Assembly (NCBI GenBank): GCA_030642565.1
Contig: DAOWNM010000032.1
Coordinates: 1 to 13,372, forward strand
From: Bacteroidota bacterium
Lineage (GTDB): Bacteria > Bacteroidota > Bacteroidia > Bacteroidales > GCA-2748055
Length of the DNA: 13,372 bases
Direction of reading: 5' to 3'
Shown here in pieces: positions 6,270 to 12,587 of the stretch. Below the pieces are notes generated by a model, which was not told the origin of the DNA, did not search any database, and saw nothing but the letters and a program-made list of their open reading frames with translations. Every line of letters starts with the position of its first letter. Positions within the stretch are counted from its first letter, which is position 1. Position numbers and translations under genes: made by a program.

Positions 6270-7943
6270 ATGAAACCTGCAAAAACAATGACAATCGGGA
6301 TGGCCATGCTTTTTATTACCATGAGCGCCATCCAGGGCGCACCAGAAGAGAAAGGTGCTCCCGGTAAGAATGAACTGCAACTGGTATGCAGCCCCGAACT
6401 TGAAAACCTTGCCAACCAACTGGTGAACGATTACAGAAATGAAAATGAGGGAACTCAAATTCAGGTGACCCCGGTTAACGATCAGGAAGTTTATGGAACC
6501 CTTCGGAAGGGAACCATTGCACTGGTCAACAAAGATTGTTTGGCCGGATTGAAGGGGGAGCACTATTTCAAAATGGTGGTGGGACGCGATGCCATCGTAC
6601 CATTGATAAATGCCAATCATCCACAGAGAGATCTGATCATGAAAAATGGTATCTCTGCTGAGGGATTTGCAAGAATCTATCAAACCCCTGGCAACATAAC
6701 CTGGGGTGAGGTACTTGGTGTAGCGGATCAACGTCCGGTTCATGCCTATGTACCGGGTAAAGCCTGTGCAAAAGAGTACCTGTCCGAATTTTTGCAAATC
6801 GAACCCGGTAATCTAACCGGATTAGTGAGCATGGAGCCGGAGGAGATGCTGAAGAAGATTGGAAGTGATCCGGGAGCGGTAGGCTTTTGCAGCCTGGCCT
6901 GTCTGATGAATGTGGAAAACAGTGAGGTGGATGGTGGTATCGTACTGGTGCCGGTGGATGCAGATGGAGATGGCCGGATCGGGGAGTTTGAGAATATCTA
7001 TAAGTCCGGTTCCGAGCTATCCCATGCCATCTTTGTGGGCCGGTTTTCCAGAGCCCTTTACAGCAGGATCTATGCGCTTACAGCCGGGCAGCCGGCCGGT
7101 GACGGAGAGATGGCATTCCTGGAGTGGTTGATTAGTGGGGGACAGCAGACCCTGGCTTCGGCCGGGATCATGGAGCTTGGTTATGGCGAGAGGGCCTCCA
7201 GAAGGGAGCAGCTGACGGGTCATGATCTGGCGATTGCCAGTGTACCGGTGAAGGTTTCTCCTGCCAGAATTTACCTGATAGTGGCCGGATTTTTTATATT
7301 GCTTGGTCTCCTGATTTTTTTGCTGACGAGGATTACAGGGAAAAGGAGTCTGGCTCCCGTTGTAACTTCCATACAGGGAGATGGATCTGTCGTTTTTCCG
7401 GGCGGACTCTTTTTCGACAGGTCGCACACTTGGGCTTATATGGAGAAGAGTGGCCGGGTAAGGATTGGGATTGACGATTTCCTGCAAAATGTAACCGGAC
7501 CTGTGACACGTGTGATTATGAAGCATCCGGGCGAGCAGATTAAACGGGGTGACTCTTTCCTGACACTGATTCAGAAAGGGAAGCGCCTGGAGATTAAATC
7601 GCCGGTATCGGGTGTTGTGGAGGAGCAGAACAGAGGGTTGTTAAACGATGTTTCACTCCTGAACAGCGATCCCTATGCCGCAGGCTGGGTCCTTATGGTG
7701 AAACCGTTGAACTGGATCTCCGAGCTGAAGTCCTATTTCATGGGCGAACCTTATACCAACTGGTTGAAAACAGAAGTTGCCCGACTCAAAGAGTTTCTCA
7801 CCTCTACACTAAAGCTGCAGGATACAAAGGATCATGCCCTGGTATTGCAGGATGGTGGTGAGATAAGTGGTGGTGTGCTGGAGTCGTTGGGGCCTGAGAT
7901 GTGGGAGGAGTTCCAGGATGGTTTTATCAATAGAGCGAAGTAA
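6270..7943 (+). CDS. PstS-like binding domain - transmembrane helix - GcvH-like domain fusion
   Basis: This 557-residue protein has three parts. After a signal peptide (residues 1-23, ending near IQGA), residues ~33-315 resemble PstS-type periplasmic binding proteins: VGRDAIVPLINANHP, FARIYQTPGNITWGEV, GAVGFCSL, and the closing LEWLISGGQQTLASAGIMEL. The phosphate-binding S-G-T segment of true PstS is missing (VPGKACAKEY stands there), so the ligand is unknown. D230-E241 forms a perfect 12-residue EF-hand-like calcium loop. A transmembrane helix spans ~333-354, followed by basic residues, which puts the C-terminus in the cytoplasm. Residues ~380-480 are a GcvH-like barrel-sandwich domain (HTW at 386-388, SPVSG, DPYAAGW), but Gly437 occupies the lipoyl-lysine position. 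A C-terminal extension carries LQDGGEISG. The gene follows a candidate sigma-54 promoter and heads the redox cluster. It is not a phosphate transporter component. Confidence 0.78.
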   Translation: MKPAKTMTIGMAMLFITMSAIQGAPEEKGAPGKNELQLVCSPELENLANQLVNDYRNENEGTQIQVTPVNDQEVYGTLRKGTIALVNKDCLAGLKGEHYFKMVVGRDAIVPLINANHPQRDLIMKNGISAEGFARIYQTPGNITWGEVLGVADQRPVHAYVPGKACAKEYLSEFLQIEPGNLTGLVSMEPEEMLKKIGSDPGAVGFCSLACLMNVENSEVDGGIVLVPVDADGDGRIGEFENIYKSGSELSHAIFVGRFSRALYSRIYALTAGQPAGDGEMAFLEWLISGGQQTLASAGIMELGYGERASRREQLTGHDLAIASVPVKVSPARIYLIVAGFFILLGLLIFLLTRITGKRSLAPVVTSIQGDGSVVFPGGLFFDRSHTWAYMEKSGRVRIGIDDFLQNVTGPVTRVIMKHPGEQIKRGDSFLTLIQKGKRLEIKSPVSGVVEEQNRGLLNDVSLLNSDPYAAGWVLMVKPLNWISELKSYFMGEPYTNWLKTEVARLKEFLTSTLKLQDTKDHALVLQDGGEISGGVLESLGPEMWEEFQDGFINRAK

Positions 7944-7957
7944 CGGATCATTATTGG

Positions 7958-7980
7958 GCCCGGACGATCGTCCGGGCTTT
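7958..7980 (+). terminator. Perfect inverted repeat, possible attenuator/terminator
   Basis: Bases 7958-7977 are a perfect 20-base palindrome that can fold as an 8-bp GC-rich stem (GCCCGGAC/GTCCGGGC) with a GATC loop, followed by only three T's. It begins 15 bases after the stop of the PstS-GcvH fusion gene and 37 bases before the iron-sulfur gene. The short T run suggests partial termination or an mRNA-stabilising processing end more than a full stop, so the downstream genes may still be co-transcribed. Confidence 0.55.
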
Positions 7981-8013
7981 CATTCAAATATTTATTTAAC
8001 CTATTCAATTGAT

Positions 8014-8886
8014 ATGGCAATTAACAGACGTAATTTTTTCAGGGCGATTGGCATAACCGGGGTTGCCCTCGGTACAGGCAAAGAGCTAAATGCCGTCCCT
8101 GACGAAGGCGACGAGACAGAATTTTATGGAATCCTCTACGACTCAACCCGCTGTGTGGGGTGCCAGAGTTGTGAAATAGCCTGTGCACTGGCAAATGGTT
8201 TGCCGGAACCTGATCCGGATGATTATCCCATGCCGGGGACCATCAGGAAAACCAATGAAAACAGGCGTACGGTAATCAATGCCTATGAGCATGAGGAACT
8301 GGGCGAGATCTATGTAAAGAACCAGTGCATGCACTGTAACTCGCCGGCCTGTGCTTCGGCCTGCCTGACCAAAGCGATGTACAAAACCAAGGAAGGGCCC
8401 GTGATCTGGCGCGATAAAAAGTGCATGGGATGCCGCTTCTGCATGGTCTCCTGTCCGTTCGATGTACCCAAGTTTGAATATAACAGTCCCAATCCCGATA
8501 TTGTGAAATGCGACATGTGTTTCGACAGAGTGAAGGGGGGTGAACTTCCTGCATGTGTAGCCGACTGTCCGGCCGAGGCACTTACCTTTGGCACCCGCAG
8601 GGAGCTGATCGCTGAAGCACGTCGCCGGATCTGTGAGAATCCTGATAGCTATTATGATGGCATTTATGGCGAACACGAGGCCGGCGGAACCGGGTACCTC
8701 TACCTGTCGCCTGTCCCCTTTGAAGAGCTGGGTCTGAATACAAAACTTCAGAAGAGATCCTATCCCGAGCTGAATAAAGGGTTCCTCTACAGTGTTCCAT
8801 CCATCTTTATTCTATGGCCCGCCATACTGCTGGGAATTCACAATGCTACCAAGAACAACTCTAAAACTGCCGAAGACCATGAGTAA
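8014..8886 (+). CDS. Tat-exported four-cluster ferredoxin-like protein, HybA/NrfC family
   Basis: This 290-residue electron-transfer subunit binds four predicted 4Fe-4S clusters. The ATG at 8014 was chosen because it gives a Tat signal at once (NRRNFFRAIGITGVALG, twin Arg5-Arg6); the open frame reaches back to 7867 but would read through the preceding gene's end and the hairpin. Cysteine groups are C47-C50-C53-C57, C105-C108-C113-C117, C137-C140-C143-C147 and C166-C169-C181-C185, the NrfC/HybA pattern with all 16 cysteines. A hydrophobic segment near the C-terminus (~256-275, SVPSIFILWPAILLG) anchors it in the membrane, as in HybA. It should sit on the periplasmic side and pass electrons to or from the membrane protein encoded next, whose start overlaps this stop by 8 bases (ATGAGTAA). 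Hydrogenase subunits, the usual HybA partners, are absent here. Confidence 0.9.
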   Translation: MAINRRNFFRAIGITGVALGTGKELNAVPDEGDETEFYGILYDSTRCVGCQSCEIACALANGLPEPDPDDYPMPGTIRKTNENRRTVINAYEHEELGEIYVKNQCMHCNSPACASACLTKAMYKTKEGPVIWRDKKCMGCRFCMVSCPFDVPKFEYNSPNPDIVKCDMCFDRVKGGELPACVADCPAEALTFGTRRELIAEARRRICENPDSYYDGIYGEHEAGGTGYLYLSPVPFEELGLNTKLQKRSYPELNKGFLYSVPSIFILWPAILLGIHNATKNNSKTAEDHE

Positions 8887-10108
8887 TTCAAAAACAGTAG
8901 TACCCAGAGACAATGATGGCCAACCGGTGGTGAAATTCCTGCTGTCGACCCTCAGGCCACATGGTAAGATTTTTACCCCGTTTAATATGATCTCGATACC
9001 CATCATTACCCTGGGGATCGTACTGATTGTGATCCGTTTTGTAAAAGGACTTGGCTCGATTACCAACCTGACTCAGGAGGTTCCGTGGGGACTCTGGATC
9101 GGGTTCGATGTGATTACAGGTGTAGCCTTTGCCGGGGGAGCCTATGTGGTCACCTTTATGGTCTATATCCTGAATATTGAGAAGTATAAACCGATTGTGC
9201 GGGTCACCGTGCTGAATGGTTTCCTGGCCTATGTGTTCTATGCCGGGGCGCTGTTGCTCGACCTTGGGAAACCGTGGAACGTGGTCAACCCCATTATCGG
9301 GAACAGTTTTGGGGTCAGTTCGGTGCTCTTCCTGGTGGCGTGGCACTTTCTGCTCTATATGATAGCCGAGCTGATCGAATTCTCACCAGCCATTGCTGAA
9401 TGGCTGGGTGCCAAAAAGGCCAGGAAGATTCTGTCATGGATGACACTGGGTGCGGTGATCTTTGGCATCACACTATCGACCTTGCACCAGTCCGGACTTG
9501 GAGCGCTCTACATGATGGCCAAAGAGAAGATTCATCCGCTCTGGTACTCTGAATTCATCCCTATTCTCTTCTTTGTTTCGAGCATTTTTGCCGGTCTCTC
9601 CATGGTTATTTTTGAAGGATCGATCAGTCAGCGTGTATTTTCTGACCAGATCAGTGAAAAGAATCAAAAGGGCCACGATGGGATCATTCACGGTCTTTCA
9701 AAGATCTGTGCCTTTACACTGATGATCTACATATTCCTGCATATCGTGGTATTTGTCCATGGTAAGCACTGGATGTACCTGGGTTCGCGAATGGGGGCCT
9801 GGTACCTGGTGGAGATGATCGGTTTTGTGATTGTGCCGATGATCCTCTATTTCATCAGTTACAGAACGCGCAATATCAACCTGGTGAAGATATCGTCTGT
9901 GGTGACCATGCTGGGAGTTATTATCAACCGGCTCAATGTGACGGTGATTGCCTTTAAATGGGATGCGCCCAACCATTACGTTCCCTCCTGGCAGGAGATT
10001 GTGGTGACCCTGACGGTCCTCTCTATTGAGATCTGGGTCTTCCGCTGGCTGGTCAGGCGCCTGCCGGTACTAAGAGAGTCACCTTCATGGGCGAAGGACG
10101 ACCATTGA
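8879..10108 (+). CDS. NrfD/HybB-family quinone-interacting membrane protein
   Basis: This 409-residue protein has about ten hydrophobic segments (approximately 34-53, 68-95, 111-128, 145-166, 187-207, 222-245, 271-293, 308-327, 337-355, 371-392). Signature stretches are PWGLWIGFDVITGVAFAGGA (69-88), LHQSGLGALY (202-211), HPLWYSEFIPILFF (219-232), IFEG and NRLNVTV (350-356), which match HybB more closely than short NrfD. Proteins of this family carry no cofactor of their own. They exchange electrons between a partner iron-sulfur subunit and menaquinone, and some may couple this to proton movement. The ATG at 8879 overlaps the stop of the iron-sulfur gene by 8 bases, which implies translational coupling and a fixed ratio. 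The frame extends back to 8792 inside the iron-sulfur gene, but that portion is an antigenically meaningless overlap reading and was not used. Confidence 0.92.
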   Translation: MSNSKTVVPRDNDGQPVVKFLLSTLRPHGKIFTPFNMISIPIITLGIVLIVIRFVKGLGSITNLTQEVPWGLWIGFDVITGVAFAGGAYVVTFMVYILNIEKYKPIVRVTVLNGFLAYVFYAGALLLDLGKPWNVVNPIIGNSFGVSSVLFLVAWHFLLYMIAELIEFSPAIAEWLGAKKARKILSWMTLGAVIFGITLSTLHQSGLGALYMMAKEKIHPLWYSEFIPILFFVSSIFAGLSMVIFEGSISQRVFSDQISEKNQKGHDGIIHGLSKICAFTLMIYIFLHIVVFVHGKHWMYLGSRMGAWYLVEMIGFVIVPMILYFISYRTRNINLVKISSVVTMLGVIINRLNVTVIAFKWDAPNHYVPSWQEIVVTLTVLSIEIWVFRWLVRRLPVLRESPSWAKDDH

Positions 10109-10135
10109 TATTTCAATAATTAAAACTAAATAGTT

Positions 10136-10846
10136 ATGGAACAGTTTATTTATTCCGATATTTTCGATACCAAGGGCATTGAATATATCATTGTAATCTT
10201 CTTCTTCATGCTACTTATTCCCTTCTGGATAATGCTGAACAGACCAGTGAAGCTGAAGGAGGCTATGGGCGATGTCATTCGCTCCATCAATCTGCAGGCC
10301 CTGAGAATTCCGCAGGGGTTGTTATTCAACAAGAACCATACATGGAGCCACCTGGAGAAGTCGGGTGTGGCCAGTGTGGGCATGGACGATCTGCTGCTGC
10401 ACCTTACAGGAGGAGTTGAGTTAAACTACCTGAAGGAGCAACAGGAGAAGGTAAAACGAGGCGAACCTATCGCCAGGATCACACAGGAGGGGAAAGAGCT
10501 GGTGATCACCTCACCTCTTTCGGGTGAGATTGACAGGGTACACAGCTCCCTGGAGAGTAACTCACGGGCCATCAGCGATGATCCATACAGCTCCTGGCTC
10601 TACCGGATCAGACCGGAGATGTGGCGCGAGGAGACCGGCGAGGCAATGATGGCCGAGCAGGCCACTGAGTGGACCGGGAAAGAGCTGGAACGGTTTCGGG
10701 ACTACCTGGCCGAAACAGCAGGTGAGGCTCATGGAGCAGAAGTGATGCTGCAGGAGGGCGGTGAACTGACCGGTCACCCGCTTCGTGAAATGGATCAGGA
10801 GGCGTGGAGAGGTTTCCAGGAGAAGTTTCTGGGTATGGAAGCGTGA
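10136..10846 (+). CDS. Membrane-anchored GcvH-like protein (non-lipoylated type)
   Basis: This 236-residue protein has an acidic N-terminus, one transmembrane helix (~15-34) and a following basic stretch (RPVKLKE), which predicts the bulk of the protein in the cytoplasm. Residues ~58-160 form a GcvH-like barrel-sandwich domain: GLLFNKNHTWSHLEKSG, GMDDLLLHLTGG, SPLSGEI and DDPYSSWLYRI. In real glycine-cleavage H protein the lipoyl lysine lies eight residues before the Pro of the S-P-x-S-G turn. Here that position is Gly119, with Lys120 beside it, so lipoylation is unlikely. The C-terminal extension (LQEGGELTG, then EAWRGFQEKFL) repeats that of the PstS-GcvH fusion, which marks the two as paralogues. 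No other glycine-cleavage gene is present. The gene lies 27 bases after the NrfD-like gene, probably in the same operon. A structural or adaptor role in the membrane complex is inferred. Confidence 0.78.
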   Translation: MEQFIYSDIFDTKGIEYIIVIFFFMLLIPFWIMLNRPVKLKEAMGDVIRSINLQALRIPQGLLFNKNHTWSHLEKSGVASVGMDDLLLHLTGGVELNYLKEQQEKVKRGEPIARITQEGKELVITSPLSGEIDRVHSSLESNSRAISDDPYSSWLYRIRPEMWREETGEAMMAEQATEWTGKELERFRDYLAETAGEAHGAEVMLQEGGELTGHPLREMDQEAWRGFQEKFLGMEA

Positions 10847-10877
10847 AGATCCGTTCCTTTTTATTAATTTCAAAGTT

Positions 10878-10904
10878 TCCCGGTGGCTGAACCGGGAGGC
10901 TTTT
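10878..10904 (+). terminator. Hairpin with T-run, possible terminator/attenuator
   Basis: TCCCGGT (10878-10884) and ACCGGGA (10891-10897) pair as a 7-bp stem around a six-base loop, and four T's follow at 10901-10904. It lies 31 bases after the stop of the second GcvH-like gene and before the kinase. It may partly separate expression of the redox genes from that of the two-component pair. Confidence 0.5.
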
Positions 10905-10917
10905 CATACAATATTCC

Positions 10918-12576
10918 GTGAGCAGTTTTATTCGACAGAGAGATAGAATGGGGATGGTCCGAAATTTTGTACGTTTCAGATCGTCCATATACGGCAGGGT
11001 GGTATTTATCATTACCGGTTCGCTGATCATTGTATTTGTCCTGTTCAACCTGGTTTTCAGATCGGTCTACATGGATTTCTACAACCGGACCATCAGTCAG
11101 AACGGTGATAACATCAGCTCCATTATCGAAGGGTCGCTCTACTACTCCATGCTTGAGAACGACAAGGCGATGCTCCAGCGTACCATGGATATTATCGGTA
11201 CCATGTCGGGCATCGATGAGGTGAACCTCTATAATGACCACAACGAGCTGGCCTATTCATCTGTTCACAGGGAGGAGGAGTGCCTTTGTAACCCCAACTG
11301 TATCTCCTGTCATCCCGACATGTCGACCCGCTTTTCCAGTGCTGAGAAGTCCTACATGGTGGTGGGAGATGTACCTGAATGTGGTATTCATCAGCATGAG
11401 GAGGGGATCAGGCACCTGCTGATCAGGCAGCCCATTCTTAATGAACCCTCGTGCTATACTGCGGCTTGTCATGCCCATGATGCAAACGACCAGGTGCTCG
11501 GTTCATTGCTGGTGACCATGCCGCTAGATGACCTGGATGCTTTTTCGGTGGAGTCCTCCACCGATTTTATGTTACTGGCCCTGCTGATCATTGTTTTGCT
11601 GGTCACCTTCCTGGTGCTCTTTACCAGGAAGCGGATCAAGGATCCACTCAATTCAATCATCAAGGCCAGTGAAGCAGTCTCTTCGGGCAATACCAGTATC
11701 CGACTGGAGATCGAGCCCAACCTGCTGGATGATATGCGGATGGTATCTGTAGCCTTCAATAACATGCTGGATAAGATGGATGCAGCCACCAATGAGCTGC
11801 AGAACTGGTCGCAGCAGCTGGAGTACAAGGTGCAGAAAAAATCAGAGGAGCTCTCCGAGGCCCAGAACGAGTTGATACATGTGGAGCGGATCGCTTCACT
11901 GGGTAAGCTCTCCTCGTCAGTGGCTCATGAAATCAACAACCCACTATCGGGTATTCTTGTATATAATAAGTTGATATACAAGCAACTCAACAGTGCCGAG
12001 TTCTATCATCCCAAGAAAGATTCCATTCTGAAGAACCTGAAACTGATCGAAACAGAAACCAAGCGTTGCGGGGATATTGTGCGGGGACTGCTCGATTTTT
12101 CCAGAAAGGAGCGGGAGGATTTTGAACCGGTTCACCTGCACAAGTTGCTGGATGAGACCTACCAGCTGATGACTCACTCCATCAAGATAGCCGATATCAG
12201 TTTTAAAACCGATTTCAGAGCCGGGACCGATCGGGTGATCTGCAGCCCCAATCAGGTGAAGCAGGCGTGTGTAGCGTTGGTGGTAAATGCTTCTGAGGCG
12301 GTTCAGGAGCAGGGCGAAATCGTGATCCGTACCAGCAATCCCGATGATGAGCATATCACTATTACTGTTGCTGATAACGGTACGGGAATTTCCCAAGAGG
12401 ACCTGCCCCATATTTTTGAACCCTTCTTTTCCACCAAGCATGATACCAGCGGAATAGGCCTGGGGCTCTCTATTGTGCACGGTATTGTGGAGAACCATCA
12501 GGGACGCATTGAGGTGCAATCGGAACCGGGCCAGGGAACAGCCATTGAAATTATACTTCCGCTTACGGAAGTTTAA
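10918..12576 (+). CDS. Heme-c-containing sensor histidine kinase
   Basis: This is a 552-residue membrane kinase (numbered from the GTG at 10918; ATG codons at 10948 and 10954 are reasonable alternative starts that keep the first helix). Transmembrane helices at ~27-49 and ~217-237 enclose a periplasmic sensor domain. It contains CISCH (128-132), a classical CxxCH heme-c motif, and CYTAACH (179-185), a CX4CH motif, plus extra Cys122, Cys124 and Cys155 and a His-rich patch (156-166). Both motifs are on the side where c-type heme is attached, so redox or small-ligand sensing is likely. HAMP (~238-290) and coiled-coil (~285-325) regions follow. Next come the HisKA box SSSVAHEINNPL with phosphoacceptor His337 and an ATPase domain with N-box Asn457, DNGTG (486-490), FEPFFSTK and GIGLGLSI. 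The partner regulator starts 11 bases after its stop. Confidence 0.87.
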   Translation: MSSFIRQRDRMGMVRNFVRFRSSIYGRVVFIITGSLIIVFVLFNLVFRSVYMDFYNRTISQNGDNISSIIEGSLYYSMLENDKAMLQRTMDIIGTMSGIDEVNLYNDHNELAYSSVHREEECLCNPNCISCHPDMSTRFSSAEKSYMVVGDVPECGIHQHEEGIRHLLIRQPILNEPSCYTAACHAHDANDQVLGSLLVTMPLDDLDAFSVESSTDFMLLALLIIVLLVTFLVLFTRKRIKDPLNSIIKASEAVSSGNTSIRLEIEPNLLDDMRMVSVAFNNMLDKMDAATNELQNWSQQLEYKVQKKSEELSEAQNELIHVERIASLGKLSSSVAHEINNPLSGILVYNKLIYKQLNSAEFYHPKKDSILKNLKLIETETKRCGDIVRGLLDFSRKEREDFEPVHLHKLLDETYQLMTHSIKIADISFKTDFRAGTDRVICSPNQVKQACVALVVNASEAVQEQGEIVIRTSNPDDEHITITVADNGTGISQEDLPHIFEPFFSTKHDTSGIGLGLSIVHGIVENHQGRIEVQSEPGQGTAIEIILPLTEV

Positions 12577-12587
12577 AATAGAAGATC

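Noticed and set aside
6171..6797. Minus-strand open frame of 208 codons
   Set aside because: It is antisense to the PstS-like domain and its promoter, has no recognisable domain, and its hydrophobic pattern mirrors the coding strand.
6270..7943. Annotation as a phosphate ABC transporter substrate-binding protein
   Set aside because: The phosphate-binding segment is missing, a transmembrane helix and GcvH-like domain follow, and no pst permease or ATPase genes are present.
7867..8013. N-terminal extension of the iron-sulfur protein by 49 residues
   Set aside because: It overlaps the end of the previous gene and the hairpin, and it would bury the Tat signal that begins at the ATG at 8014.
8792..8878. 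N-terminal extension of the NrfD-like protein by 29 residues
   Set aside because: It lies within the 3' end of the iron-sulfur gene in another frame; the ATG at 8879 gives the usual HybB-type N-terminus and a coupled overlap.
9342..9356. TGGCAC sequence resembling a sigma-54 -24 box
   Set aside because: It lies inside the NrfD-like gene and has no -12 element at the right distance.
10136..10846. Annotation as glycine cleavage system H protein
   Set aside because: The lipoyl lysine position is Gly, the protein has a membrane anchor, and no P, T or L protein genes are nearby.
11944..12519. Minus-strand open frame of 191 codons
   Set aside because: It is antisense to the kinase and ATPase domains, whose coding strand has all the expected motifs.
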